From: Panopea generosa
Taxonomy: Eukaryota > Mollusca > Bivalvia > Adapedonta > Hiatellidae
Direction: 5' to 3'
Length of the DNA: 64,000 bases
NCBI GenBank assembly: GCA_029582155.1
Contig: CM055911.1
Coordinates: 25,817,590 to 25,881,589 of the forward strand
The translations under genes were made by a program, and so were the position numbers. The notes beneath the pieces were generated by a model. It made no database searches and was not told where the DNA came from. It saw nothing but the letters and a program-made list of their open reading frames with translations. Every line of letters starts with the position of its first letter. Positions within the stretch are counted from its first letter, which is position 1. This document shows positions 32,761 to 46,680 of the stretch, in pieces.

Positions 32761-33310
32761 GATGATTCATTGAGATTTTTATTTTTATTATTGAGATGAT
32801 ACAATTGAGATTTTATTACTGAGATTAATATTATTATTTTATTATTGACATTTTTGTTACAGATTCATTGAGATTTTATTATTTAGATGTTTTAATTTTA
32901 TAACTGAGATTTTTATTTTAAGATTTTATTATTGAGATAATTATTATTATTTTATTATTGACACTTTTATTATTCATTATTATTTTATTATTGATACTTC
33001 TTTTATTATTGAGATTATTATTATTTTATTATTGAGATTATTGTCATTATTATTTTATTATTGACAGTTTTATTATTGAGATTATTATTTTTATTTTATT
33101 GACACTTTTATTATTGAGATTATTATTTTTATTTTATTGACACTTTTATTATTGAGATTATTATTATTATTATTTTATTATTGACACTTTTATTATTGAG
33201 ATTATTATTATTATTATTTTATTATTGACATTTTTATTATTGAGATTTTATTTTTGAGGGTTGAATTTTTTATTTTAAGATTTTATTATTGAGATTAATT
33301 TTTATTATTG
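32761..33310. repeat. (TTA/ATT)n-rich degenerate minisatellite
   Basis: Units such as 'ttttattattgagattatt' and 'attgacacttttattattg', grading from the preceding array. Confidence 0.85.
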
Positions 33311-36020
33311 GTAGAAGTGTAAGTAGTTGAGTAGGGTGGGTGGAGTAAATAGTAGAGTAGGGTCGGTGGGTAGTGTAAGCAGTGGAGTACGGTTGGTGGG
33401 TAAAGTATAAGTAGTAGAGAGTAAGGTGGTAGGGTAGAGTAAGTGGGTGGGTGGGGTAGAGTAAATAGTAGATTGGGTGAGTAGAGTAAATAGTGGAGTA
33501 GGGAGGGTGGATGGGTAGAGTAAGTAGTGGAGTAGGGTGGGTGGATGGGTAGAGTAAGTAGTAGAGTAGGGTGGGTGAGTAGAGTAAATAGTGGAGTAGG
33601 GTGGGTGGATGGGTAGAGTAAGTAGTGGAGTAGGGTGGGTGGGTAGAGTAAGTAGTGGAGTAGGGTGGATGGGTAGAGTAAGTAGTGGAGTAGGGTGGGT
33701 GGGTAGAGTAAGTAGTGGAGTAGGGTGGGTGGGTAGAGTAAGTAGTGGAGTAGGGTGGGTGGGTAGAGTAAGTAGTGGAGTAGGGTGGGTGGGTAGAGTA
33801 AGTAGTGGAGTAGGGTGGGTGGGTAGAGTAAGTAGTGGAGTAGGGTGGGTGGGTAGAGTAAGTAGTGGAGTAGGGTGGGTGGGTAGAGTAAGTAGTGGAG
33901 TAGGGTGGGTGGGTAGAGTAAGTAGTGGAGTAGGGTGGATGGGTAGAGTAAGTAGTGGAGTAGGGTGGGTGGGTAGAGTAAGTAGTGGAGTAGGGTGGGT
34001 GGGTAGAGTAAGTAGTGGAGTAGGGTGGGTGGGTAGAGTAAGTAATGGAGTAGGGTGGATGGGTAGAGTAAGTAGAGGAGTAAGGTGGGTGGATGGGTAG
34101 AGTAAGTAGTAGAGTAGGGTTGGTGGGTAGAGTAAGTAGTGGAGTAGGGTGGGTGGGTAGAGTAAGTAGTGGAGTAGGGTGGGTGGGTAGAGTAAGTAGT
34201 GGAGTAGGGTGGATGGGTAGAGTAAGTAGTGGAGTAGGGTGGGTGGGTAGAGTAAGTAGTGGAGTAGGGTGGATGGGTAGAGTAAGTAGTGGAGTAGGGT
34301 GGGTGGGTAGAGTAAGTAGTGGAGTAGGGTGGATGGGTAGAGTAAGTAGTGGAGTAGGGTGGGTGGATGGGTAGAGTAAGTAGTAGAGTAGGGTTGGTGG
34401 GTAGAGTAAGTAGTGGAGTAGGGTGGGTGGGTAGAGTAAGTAGTGGAGTAGGGTGGATGGGTAGAGTAAGTAGTGGAGTAGGGTGGGTGGGTAGAGTAAG
34501 TAGTGGAGTAGGGTGGGTGGGTAGAGTAAGTAGTACAGTAGAGTGGATGGGAATAGTAAATAGTAGAGTAGGATGGGTGGGTGGGTAGAGTAAATAGTAG
34601 AGTAGGGTGGGTGGGTGGGTTGAGTAAATAGTAGAGTAGGGTGGGTGGGTAGAGTAAGTAGTGGAGTAGGGTGGGTGGGTAGAGTAAATAGTAAAGTAGG
34701 GTGGGTGGGTAGAGTAAGTAGTGGAGTAGGGTGGGTGGGTAGAGTAAATAGTAAAGTAGGGTGGATGGGTAGAGTAAGTAGTACAGTAGAGTGGGTGGGA
34801 AGAGTAAATAGTAGAGTAGGGTGGGTGAGTAGAGTAAATAGTAGAGGAAGGTGGGTGGGTAGAGTAAATAGTAAAGTAGGGTTGGTGGGTAGAGTTAGTA
34901 GTGCAGTAGAGCGGATGGGAAGAGTAAATAGTAGAGTAGGGTGGGTGGGAAGAGTAAATAGTAGAGTAGGGTGGGTGGGTAGAGTAAGTAGTACAGTAGA
35001 GTGGGTGGGAAGAGTAAATAGTAGAGTAGGGTGGTAGGGTAGAGTAAATAGTAGAGTAGGATGGGTGGGTATAGTTAGTAGTGCAGTAGAGTGGATGGGA
35101 ACAGTAAATAGTAGAGTAGGGTGGGTGGGAAGAGTAAATAGTAGAGTAGGGTGGGTGGGTGGGTAGAGTAAATAGTAGAGTAGGGTGGGTGGGTGGGTAG
35201 AGTAAATAGTAAAGTAGGGTGGGTGGGTGGGTTGAGTAAATAGTAGAGTAGGGTGGGTGGGTAGAGTAAGTAGTGGAATAGGGTGGGTTGGTAGAGTAAA
35301 TAGTAAATTAGGGTGGATGGGTAGAGTAAGTAGTACAGTAGAGTGGGTGGGAAGAGTAAATAGTAGAGTAGGGTCGGTGGGTAGAGTTAATAGTAGAGGA
35401 AAGTGGGTGGGTAGAGTAAGTAGTACAGTAGGACAGGTTGGTAGAGTACGGTTGGTGGGTGGGTAGAGTAAATAGTAGAGAAGGGTGGATGGGTAGAGTA
35501 AGTAGTACAGTAAAGTGGGTGGGAAGAGTAAATAGTAGAGTAGGGTCGGTGGGTAGAGTTAATAGTAAAGTAGGGTGGATGGGTAGAGTAAGTAGTACAG
35601 TAGAGTGGGTGGGAAGAGTAAATAGTAGAGTAGGGTGGATGGGTAGAGTAAGTAGCAGAGTGGGTGGGTGGGTAGAGTAAATAGTGGAGAAGTGGGTGGG
35701 TACAGTAAGTAGTAGAGTAGGATGGGTTGGTTAGAGTAAATAGCAGAGAAGGGGGGGGGGGGGTTAAATTGGATAGGGTGGGTAGAGTAAGTAGTATAGT
35801 TGTGTTGCATGGGTACAGTAGGAAGCATGGTAGGGTGGGGTGGATAGAGTATGTAATAGTGTTTGATTGGGTACAGTAGGCAGCATGGTAGGGTAGGGTG
35901 GGTAGAGTAAATAGTAGAGTTGGTAGGGTTGGTAGAGTAAGTAGTACAGAAGTGTGGGGTAGGGTGTTGTGGTGCGGGTGGGATAGGATAGGGTTGGGAA
36001 GAGTGGGTAGTTTGAAATAA
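33311..36020. repeat. G-rich 30-bp minisatellite, about 90 copies
   Basis: Unit GGGTGGGTAGAGTAAGTAGT plus GGAGTAGGGT, extremely uniform at 33600-34500 and more varied to 36020. The plus strand has essentially no C. Four perfect GGG(TGGG)3 motifs occur at 34605-34619, 35149-35163, 35183-35197 and 35217-35231. A 14-G run sits near 35750-35763. Frames of up to 163 codons (MGRVSSGVGW repeats) are by-products of a 30-bp period. Confidence 0.95.
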
Positions 36021-36149
36021 TGATCAAATTATAAATAATAATATGTATGATAAAAAAATTAATAAAAAAAAAAATAATTGAAAAATTAAATTTAAATGAC
36101 TATGTTTGAAAAATATGTTTGATTAAATAGAATTAAATAATTTCACGTT
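36021..36149. other. AT-rich linker
   Basis: Simple A/T sequence; nothing else seen. Confidence 0.4.
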
Positions 36150-36500
36150 TTTGGTTAAAATATTATTTATCTAATTTATTATTATCAATTTACGTAAAAA
36201 GACAAATCAAATTATATGAAATAAAAAAAAATGAATAATAATTATATAAAAACAAAAAAAAATCTCAGAAAATTCATATTAAAAGGATGGAAAGAAAAAC
36301 GAACAAACAACATTCAATTTCATTTCAAATGTAACCAAGATTTAACAATCAGAATAAATGAAACACAAAAGCAATAATAGAATAATTCTCAATAGAATAA
36401 ATAATTCAAAAATATTTTATCCATATTCAATACTTTATTGCAAACATCATCTTTATATTGTAAAAATATATGTAAATTCCAAATAAATGTAGTGGCTAAA
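36150..36500 (+). repeat. Local duplication, copy 1
   Basis: About 350 bp repeated at 36977-37320 with high similarity ('ggatggaaagaaaaacgaac', 'ttcaatttcatttc', 'gtaaccaagattta'). Confidence 0.8.
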
Positions 36501-36612
36501 ATTAACTCTATATTGAAGAGTAATGAATAACAAAGGTCAAGGTCAAATATAGCAGCGTTGTCAAATTGAATTGGCTATTTATAAACATTTTTACTAAACT
36601 TCTTTCAAAATT

Positions 36613-36821
36613 TTTGATTGAATATTAAGCATAATTTTTATTGCATAGAGAGCTAATAGACAATCAGATAACTAACTTAATCACTGTTTTCTGGGATACT
36701 TAAAGGTTAACCAGTACTCGAGGACACCCAATGCAAGTAACTTGTAACTTTCCCACTTAAATCAGCTGTGAGTTACAAATGATAATGAGACACAATGGTA
36801 TATATTAATCAGAACGGAGAA
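36613..36821 (-). mobile_element. SINE family C, head-truncated
   Basis: Body from the tail 'tttttgattgaatattaagc' to 'tatattaatcagaacggaga'; the tRNA-like head is missing. It lies between the two duplicated segments. Confidence 0.7.
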
Positions 36822-36976
36822 AAAAACACTTGATATATACGTCCCAAAATCAATAATATTCAAAATTATACAGTATTAATCATATCATTTCCAAATAAAA
36901 GTATTGTTTTACTATCTCAAAAGCAAATAAGATTTTAGATTATTTTCAAAATATACAAATAAAAATGTATTTTTGG

Positions 36977-37320
36977 TTCAAATATTATTTATCTAATTTA
37001 TTATTAGCAATATATGTAAAAAGACAATTAAAATTATATGAAATAAAAAAAAATAAAATAATAATTATATAAAAACAAAAGAACATTCATATTAACAGGA
37101 TGGAAAGAAAAACGAACAAACAACATTCAATTTCATTTCTAATGTAACCAAGATTTAATAATCAGAATAAATGAAACACATAGCAATAATAGAATAATTC
37201 TCAATAGAATAAATAAATCAAAAATATTTCATTCATATTCAATACTTTAATGCAAACATCATATATATATAGAAAAAAACTATATGTAAATTCCAAATAA
37301 ATGTAATGGCTAAATTTTCA
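36977..37320 (+). repeat. Local duplication, copy 2
   Basis: Matches 36150-36500 in the same orientation. Confidence 0.8.
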
Positions 37321-39486
37321 TAATATACAAACAAACTTTTTTAATATAACAAATATAAAAAACTATGCAAAACTTAAACCAGTTTCTTTATTACCAATCA
37401 TAAAACATTTGGAATATGCATGGTCATTTCTTTATAATTTAATAAAGAAAAAATCCATTTATTTCAAAAATATATATTTATTTATTTTACAATATTTACA
37501 TTTGTTTTCATGAGTATTGTATTTTGAATGTAAAATCATCTGTCAACTTTCCTTTGGTTAAGTGAGAAAAGGTTTGGAATCAGAGCATGCAGTCTTAAAA
37601 GTACAAAGGTCGTAAGTCAAATAGGTTGTCTTTAGATATAGGTCAGATGTCGATCTGTATATGTGATTCATATAATCTGTATATATAGGTCACATAAGTC
37701 AATATGTACATATAGGTCATATAAGTCGATATGTTTATATAGGTCTTATAATTCATATGTAGGTCGTATAGATTCTGAATCCGCACCTAGAACGCAAGCT
37801 TGCATGTTACATGTGTGTTACAAGTTAAGGTTAAGCAGTGTTTTTATTAGCAGTAAGGAAAGTTGACTGATCTTTCATGAATAATAATCAGAAATATCCT
37901 CAATTTCTTTAAAAAAGTGTTGCCAAATTTTCAATCTTAATTTAATACTAATATTATATAATATATTAAAAAGACCTTGGTTTGAAACCATGAATTTTTA
38001 AAAAAGTAATATACAATTTACAGTTCGATAAAAAAAATATACACAATATTTTTATTAAAGCAGAGCCCATTTTAAATGAATTTTCATCAGGGTATTAAAT
38101 GCATTTTCATTAATATACAATTTTATAATATCTAATTAAAGTATGACAATTGCTTTTTTTACTATATCTATCAATTAAAGTCTTTCTTGAGGTTTCCAAA
38201 AATCGAAAGATCTGAATATTTGGAAATTTTGGTATATTTTTTTTAAAACATTAGAATTGAAATGGTCTTTTGCGGTATGTTGACTTTATAATCATAAATA
38301 TATTGACATCTGCACATAATAAAAACATTCGTGTTGTCATATATTGTCAAAATAATTACAAACAACTAATAACCTAAGTGCTTCCACATACTATATGTAT
38401 ACACATGTAATATCTGTTTTACTTTAAGATTTTAAAAAATACATTGTTTTTAATTTCAAACAATTATCATGAATAAAATTGCTCACCGTCATTGAAAAAT
38501 ATTTGTTGAATATTGAAAAATGATACTAAGATCTTACTTGATAAAAATAGCTAACCTCAGAAATATCATAAAAAATATTCAAAATAGCTACGCAATTTAA
38601 AACAATGATCCTTAGTTTCTGTTTGCAACAATGAGTAAAATGTAGAAAAATGGTTTTATTCAAAAATAAAAATTTATTGAATTTTCTTCAAATATATTGT
38701 AAAAAATTTTTTGTTAAACAATTTGTTTTATCATTTATTTCATTTACACCACAAGAACAACACCATTCATCTGTACCATTTTGTCATGTGATCTAATCAT
38801 AATTATTTATCAGAAGTCTCTTATACAATTCAGTTCATTTAGAATATAATTATTTTTTGAGAAACAGTTGTTCAGCACTTTTTCTGTGTTATAAATACCA
38901 AATACTGAATAGAATTTCAGTTCTTTTTATCAATAAAGGGAAATAATTTGATGTTTTACTTGCCTTTATATATTAAATTTAGTTCAAATGTCAAAAAACG
39001 GTACACATTTACTTTTAAATGTAATTTAATATAGAAATAAAGAAAATATCATCTCAAAATAACAGTTCTTTCAATGAATCCAAACTTTAAAAGCTTAAGA
39101 TCAAAAATCTATTTAAAAATTTAATTGCAATTACTCTAAAATAAAAGTGATAATTTAAAAGGGAGATAATTCAGAAAAAGAAAGAAAAAAACACACACTT
39201 AAAATCTATTTTTAAAAATCAAATAATACTATTACTAAAAAGATTTTTTCCCCCATGTTTTTTTAACAAAATTAGTGCCGCTTCAACTGTTATTCTAAAG
39301 TAGTGGAAACACTTTACAATTTTGTATCCAAGCATACATTTGAATATATTTAATAAAAATATCTACAATCTACTATGTCGCTTTGATGGATGTCTCTATT
39401 TTCGCCCGATACCATCAATCCGACCCTGCAAAGTGAAAACACTATTATTACTCCTTTGCTAATACAAAATGGATGTGTTATAGTAT
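37321..39486. other. AT-rich intergenic sequence with small minisatellite
   Basis: A few copies of 'tataggtcatataagtcgat'-type units lie at about 37635-37770. The rest is A/T-rich with no gene, RNA or repeat that I can support. Confidence 0.45.
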
Positions 39487-39774
39487 TTGATTGATTGAGT
39501 GATTGAATATTTAGCGTAAATGATATGCCATCGAGGGCTTACAGGCGATCAGTTAACATAACCACTGTTTCCTGGGATTAACCAGTACTCGAGCACACCC
39601 TGTCTCTGCAAGTAACTGATAACTTTCACACTTGAATCAGTGGTGAGAGACGAATGATAATGAGACACAATGTCGTATATCAATCATCACGGAGACTGTT
39701 GCCGGGCGGGGGATTCGAACTCACGATCCCTGGATTGGTAGTCAGACGCGTAACCGACTGAGCTAATCGGGCCG
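39487..39774 (-). mobile_element. SINE family C, full length
   Basis: Near-consensus copy. Head GCCCGATTAGCTCAGTCGGT, B box GAGTTCGAATCCCC, tail (TTGA)n. Confidence 0.85.
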
Positions 39775-41108
39775 GGTTCGCCATTTTGAAAGACATTATG
39801 AGACAGACTTGAAAGTTGTTGTGTTGCAAAGGATATACCAAGATATAAATAGTATTTGAAAAGCTGCAGATGTGCATTTGTGCAGAAAAAGGCATTTGGC
39901 CCGAAAACACATTCATGAATGTCAAACTTGGGTGTAGTTGCATCTTCAAATGGCTACTCAAATATTTAGGACACATTAATGTCAATGTTCAATTTATTTC
40001 AAGATCATTAAAACATGTTTTTTAATTTTTATTTCAATTTCAAACTTTAAGAAATCTTTTATTATTCTTAGTTCACCAAGATAAATGGATACCAATAAAT
40101 TAAAATAAGGTCTTAATTTCAAATGACAACATAACCCTACGGCACTTTTAAACATTCACGAGCTGTGCCCTTTTCCAAAAATAGAAATGTGTTAAATTAT
40201 GTTGAGGACCTCGGGGAAGAATTATTATCAATCAATGTCTGTTATGAGCACCAGCACAATTAATGTTTATGGAATTATTTTAGCTTGTTTCTTATTGCTT
40301 CTTTTTAAATGATGCTCGATTTTTTTATTTTTTTTATATTTATTCGAGGACCTAATAAAAGATTAATAAAAAGCACTTTTTTATCATTACGGCCTCCATG
40401 AATATTATTGCATGTTTTCACTAGGTTTAGCTATTAAAATAATTATTATTATCAATTATTATCATTATCAAGGAATTTTAGAAGGAAAGGAATCTAAACA
40501 CAATGCAAGTGCCCCATTTAAGGTTTAGACAGCTAACGAAGAGACGAGATTTCACATGAGATCTTGTTGTGAGATTTCACGCGAGTTGACAAGATTTTCC
40601 GATAATTCGCACCTTGCACAGCAGCCATTTTTTGTTCAAACAAATTTGTAAAAGTTGTAAAAATATCTGCCATTGTCGCCAATTTGGAGTTTATATAACC
40701 TAAATGTAATTGTGTTTATATTGTTTTTTTCATGACGATCACATCTATATAGCTATTACATCACATTTCAATAATGCACAAACTGTGTTTAAAAGTATCG
40801 GGTTAAAAAATAAACTTCTTTATTCATAGTATTATTCTACATATTCCTATTTACTGTTTTATTTATTTTAAATTTTGTAAAGTAAAACAAAAATACCGGA
40901 GACTGTTGATATGTTACGAAAGTATCGGCGAGTATTGCTCATTAATTTCCGGCAATTCCCAATAGCGATTACCTGTACCAGACAAAGAATTGATTTTTAG
41001 CAGATGATCCGCGCAAAGAGTAATGGGTAAACTGGTATAACAAAACATTTTAGGATATTGGCACCAGTTGTGATTCCTTTTTACTAAAATTCCTTGTTAT
41101 TTTATCAA

Positions 41109-41142
<34 letters not shown>

Positions 41143-42019
41143 CATAACTATTATTATTATCATTATTTTACTCATATGATAGCCTCTTGAATGATATAAA
41201 ATTGACCTAAATTGTTTAACAAAGCTACCTCAGAAGGCAAAGAAATACAAGCCAGACCAATGATCATCATGTAGTTTTACTTGGTTATCTCATTTTTATT
41301 ATTATATCCGTATTACCAAGAGAGATTCAAACTGCTAGTTGAACCTCCAAAGGAACACAGCAATTTTAATAAATTTCCTCTTAACAACTTTTTTAAAATT
41401 ATTTTATTGCCTAAATTTTGTTTTCATTATAATAAGGGGAATAACTCTAGTTTTTACCAACATGACAGTATTAATACATAAAAAGTTTATTGAATAAATT
41501 GCTGCCTTTCCTTTTTATTTTATTTTTATTGTTCTACTTTTCTTAGACAATTTGTGCTTATTAACCATCGAATTTTTATCTTCACAGTTTGGCTTTTAGT
41601 CATTGAATTCTAAACATACAATTTTCATAATATAGAGACTTGAATATTTGTTATATGAACAACTTTTAGATAATTTGAGCAAGTTGATATTTTCATCTTA
41701 TTCTTAATGGTACACTGACTTATGTTTGACAAACATGAAAAGTGGTTTCTGAGATGCCACTAAATCAAAAACATGTTGTGAGCAATGGCGAATAAGAGAG
41801 CTATAAGAATAACAAAAATGAGCTTTGCTCAGATGTGAGCTTTGCTAAGATAAGCTTAAAAGATATAGTTCAGTTGAGCTTTGCTAAAGTGAGCTAAAAT
41901 TCAATAAACTTACGTAAATGTATCAACATTTGAATGCATATATCATCACCTAAGTTGCGTGTTCGATCCCAGTGCGGCATATCACTTTAGATTCTTGTCA
42001 GTTACTTGCATTACAATGA
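39775..42019. other. AT-rich intergenic sequence
   Basis: Contains a (TTA)n run at about 41113-41142 and, at 41800-41900, several 'gagctttgct' repeats related to the hairpin element that follows. No gene supported. Confidence 0.4.
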
Positions 42020-42380
42020 TCTCGTGATTACTATAACTAATATCCAAAATTTGGTTTAGATGTGTTGAAAAATTAAATGGACGACAGACAAAGATTGATC
42101 ACAAAAGCTCTCCTAGAGCATTATGCTCCAAGGTGAGCTTAAAATAAAAACAAAGCTCACATTGAGCCTTTGGCTCCGGTAAGCTAAGAACATAATAAAC
42201 ATGACGAATATCAAACCAGGGGCAGCGAGTTCGAATCTCCATCCGGTCATTGTCTCCTTGATGATTGATATAGGACATTACGTATCATTGTGATTCGTAT
42301 TTCCCCACTAATTCAAGTGGGGGAGTTATCAGTTTAGAGAGAAAGGGTTCTCGTCAGTTACTTGCATTACAACATTGGTG
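42020..42380 (+). mobile_element. Hairpin element fused to A-box-less SINE C
   Basis: Starts 'ggtttagatgtgttgaaaaa', then two hairpins (GCTCTCCTAGAGCATTATGC… and CTCACATTGAGCCTTTGGC…), then 'taagaacataataaac' joined directly to 'atcaaaccaggggc' within the SINE head, B box and partial body. The first half of the tRNA-like head is missing. The same junction is found at about 49790 and 51172. Confidence 0.7.
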
Positions 42381-42474
42381 GATATAGTTCCGGTCCTCCT
42401 CAGTCAATATAATCGGATGCCACACTGACCTAAATGTGGTGTGTTGAAATAACTGGTATAATGGATAAATTTAC

Positions 42475-42559
42475 CTGGTATATGTTGAAAACTGCACTGT
42501 CTTTTATCATCAACTCTACAGCAAAAGTCTTGTATAGGTTCCATGGGTACATAATGACT
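42475..42559 (-). other. Candidate internal exon, 85 bp (unassigned gene)
   Basis: Flanked by acceptor GTTTTTTTCAG and donor CCAG|GTAAAT. Two frames are open. One reads MYPWNLYKTFAVELM then IKDSAVFNIYQ, the other SHYVPMEPIQDFCC. Neither joins in frame to the transporter exon 1, so if it is used it is a 5' non-coding exon of that gene or part of another gene. Confidence 0.3.
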
Positions 42560-43440
42560 CTGAAAAAAACAATAAAATCTTGGGCACATTTGACAAAAAT
42601 AATTATTAAACATTAAATAATGATGCCCCTTAGAAACTGTTGCCTTTCGTATTTTCTTTCAAATGCATTTTGGTTTATTAAGATTTATATTTAATCTCTT
42701 GCCAAAAATAAAATGATTGCCAAAGAAGTTCAATACATTAAGTGTTACTGGAAATCAAACATATAATCATATACACTCGTGCCTGTATGTGCTGTGCATG
42801 TGTGCGTAATGGATCGTAATACATAAAGGGACTTTATACATAGCTTCGATTTCTTAAATTCAGCTTACTTTATTTGCAAAAATAAAATGATTAAAATAAA
42901 ACAACATCAATATATATATTTTAATTTAACTGCCAAACCGAGACATGTATCGAAGCTATGTACATATGAGGGGATACGTCTGTACGTTTATAATACATAT
43001 ACAATGTATATGTGTAAAGACCACGTACATTTACAAGATGCAGCTCTTTTTTTTAGAAGAGTGCCTCTTGTACAACGTATTTATAATTAGGCAGGACGAA
43101 AGAAAGGTTCATAAAAAGCCTAATAATGTGTTGAATATAAGTGATGAGCAATGTCAATTCTTGAAACAATGATTTTGTTTCGTCCTTTAATACTTTTAAC
43201 ATTTCAAAATTGTATTAGAGAAAAAAAAGAAATGAAATAGTGGATAATACTGACCATATCTTGATGTTAACTTTTATTCTAGTTTTTAATCAGGGATTTT
43301 TTATTTTTTAGGTGATTTCGTGATATTTTCAATTTATATTTAAAGTGATGTTGTGTTTGTTTGTGCTTATAATTAAAGAATTTTATGAGCAATTCATATG
43401 AGAAACTTTGTAACATGATTAATGTTTATAGTTTTATAGA
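42560..43440. other. AT-rich intergenic sequence
   Basis: No supported gene; overlapping small frames at 42887-43172 lack splice context. Confidence 0.35.
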
Positions 43441-46400
43441 CACGACTATGTGTCTGATGCATTAGATTTTATATGAGTATAATTTTAGTATGCTTTTATC
43501 ATGTATACAAATTATATGATTATGTTTTTTATATATTTTTATAAGTTGTGCAATTTATGTATCTATTTTTTAACAATTTATTATGCATGCAATTTATACG
43601 AGTACCTTTTTTTTATTTTATATGTGCAATTTATATGATATTATTTTGTATGCTTTTAATGAGAAGAATATTTTATATGACTTGATTTATACGTGCAATT
43701 TATATGAGTATCTATTTTTTATTATTATTATATGTACACTTTTTATGGAAGAACTTATTATTTATCATAAATGAATATTTTTTTTTTAAATTATATTATA
43801 TTTATCCTTATATATTTTTAAAATATCTGTAATTTATAGGAGTATATTTTGTGATTGTGTTTTATGTGCAATTTATATGAATATCAGTTTTATATTATTC
43901 ATAATGTTAATTATCATTTAGATGATTTTAAATGCAAACATTTTTGTAGGTTTTTGTAATTTGAAGTTCAATTCGAACTATTTTTATGCCAATTCCATAT
44001 CTTTGTGTTTTATAGCATTTATTTGGTTTATTTAGGTTCATATTTTATATTATAATTTGTTTATGTTAAACTTTGAAGTGTATTTTGCTTTATACAAGTA
44101 TCTGTTTATACTATATTTTGATGAATTTTAGTTAATTCTTATATATTTTATATGTGCATCTGTTTTTATACGAGTTTATCATCTATTTATATGAGTATCT
44201 GTTTTATATGATTGTATGATGTTAGCAATTAAATCAACAGGTTTTCATAGATCTATTATATGTGCACTTATATACGTTTATGTTTTATAACAATTTATAC
44301 AAGTATATGTTTTGTATGAATTTATTAGCATTTATTTTATATGATTATATGAGTATCTGTTTTATATGATTTTATGATGTTTGCAATTAAAACAACAGTA
44401 TTTCATGTATCTATTATATGTGCATTTATATTAGTTTATGATTTATAAAAAATTATATGAGTATATGTTTTCTATGATTATATTAAATTAACTTTATATG
44501 ATTATATGAGTATCTGTTTTATATGATTTAATGATGTTTGCAATTAAAACAACAGTTTTTCATATATCTATTATATATGCATTTATATTAGTTTATGATT
44601 TATAACAATTTATTCGAGTATATGTTTTCTATGATTATATTAAAATTAATTTTATATGATTATATGAGTATCTGTTTTATATGATTTTATCATGTTTACA
44701 ATTAAAACAACAGTTTTTCATATATATATATTATATAGGCATTTATATTAGTCTATGATTTATAACAATTTATACGAGAATATGTTTTGTATGATTATAT
44801 TAGTATTTATTTTATATGATTATATGAGTATCTGTTTTTTATGATTTTATGGTGTTTGTAATTAAAACAACAGTATTTCATATATCTATTATATGTACAT
44901 TTATATTAGTTTATGATTTATAATAGTTTATACGAGTATATGTTTTGTATGATTATATTAGTAATTATTTTATGATGTTTGTAATTAAAACAACAGTATT
45001 TCATACATCTATTATATGTGCATTTATATTAGTTTATGATTTATAATAGTTTATACGAGTATATGTTTTGTATGATTATATTAGTAATTATTTTATGATG
45101 TTTGTAATTAAAACAACAGTTTTTCATATATATATATATTATATATGCATTTATATTAGTCTATGATTTATAACAGTTTATACGAGTATATGTTTTCTAT
45201 GATTATATTAGTATTTATTTTATATGATTATATGAGTTTCTGTTTTATATGATTTTAAGGTGTTTGTAATTAAAACAACAGTATTTCATGTATCTATTAT
45301 ATGTACACTTATATTAGTCTATGATTTATAACAGTTTATACGAGTATATGCTTTGTATGATTATATTAGTATTTTTTATATGATTATATGAGTATCTGTT
45401 TTATGATTTTATGATGTTTGTAATTAAAACAACAGTATTTCATATATCTATTATATGTACATTTATATTAGTTTATGATTTATAATAGTTTATATGAGTA
45501 TATGCTTTGTATGATTATATAAGTATTTATTTCATATGATTATATGAGTATCTGTTTTATGATTTTATGGTGTTTGTAATTAAAACAACAGTATTTCATA
45601 TATCTATCATATGTACATTTATATTAGTTTATGATTTATAATAGTTTATACGAGTATATGTTTTATATGATTATATGAGTATCTGTTTTATGATTTTATG
45701 GTGTTTGCAATTTAAACAACAGTATTTCATAGATCTATTATATGTTCATTTATATTAGTTTATGTTTAATTATAGTTTATACGAGTATATGTTTTCTATG
45801 ATTTTATGAGTTTTTATTTTATATGATTATATGAGTTTCTGTTTTATGATTTTATCATGTTTGCAATTAAAACAAAAGTATTTCATATATCTATTATTTG
45901 TGCATTTTTATAAGTTTATGATTTATAACAATTTATATGAGTATATGTTTTCTATTATTATATTAGTATTTATTTTTTATGATTATTTGAGTATCTTTTT
46001 TATATGATTTTTATCATATTTGCAATTAAAACAACAGTATTTCATATATCTATTATATGTACACTTATATTAGTTTATGATTTATAACAATTTATATGAG
46101 TATATGTTTTCTATGATTATATTAGTATTTATTTTATATGATTATTTGAGTATCTTTTTTATATGATTATTTGATTTTTTTCTTTATGATTTTTATCATA
46201 TTTGCAATTAAAACAACAGTATTTCATATATCTATTATTTGTGCATTTTTATAAGTTTATCATTTATAACAGTTTATACAAGTATATCTTTTGTATGAAT
46301 TTATTTGTATTTATTTTATATGGTTATATGAGTATCAGTTTTATATGATTTTATGATGTTTGCAATTAAAATAAAAGTATTTCATAGATCTATTGTATGT

Positions 46401-46680
46401 GCATTTATATTAGTTTATGACTTATGACAATTTATATGAGAATATGTTTTTTATGATTATATAAGTATTTATTTTATATGATTATATGAGTATGTTTTAT
46501 ATGATTTTATGGTGTTTGCAATTAAAACAATAGTATTTCATTCATCTATTGTATGTACATTTATGTAAGTTTATGACTTATAACAGTTTATATGAGTATA
46601 TGTTTTGTATGATTATATTAGTATTTATTTTATATGATTATATGAGTATCTGTTTTATATGATTTTACATGTAATATGAG
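43441..46680. repeat. AT-rich satellite, about 125-180 bp units
   Basis: About sixteen units, each with 'aattaaaacaacagtatttc', 'tatctattatatgtgcattt', 'tagtttatgatttataac' and 'tatgattatatgagtatctg'. 'acaacagt' recurs at about 44392, 44550, 44708, 44869, 44992, 45115, 45277, 45431, 45588, 45718 and on to 46527. The first kilobase is degenerate. Confidence 0.9.

Noticed and set aside
33609..35680. Frames with MGRVSSGVGW repeats
   Set aside because: By-product of the 30-bp G-rich minisatellite; no promoter, splice or unique sequence.
39700..39774. tRNA-Lys gene
   Set aside because: It is the head of SINE C: anticodon stem broken and a conserved SINE body follows at many sites.
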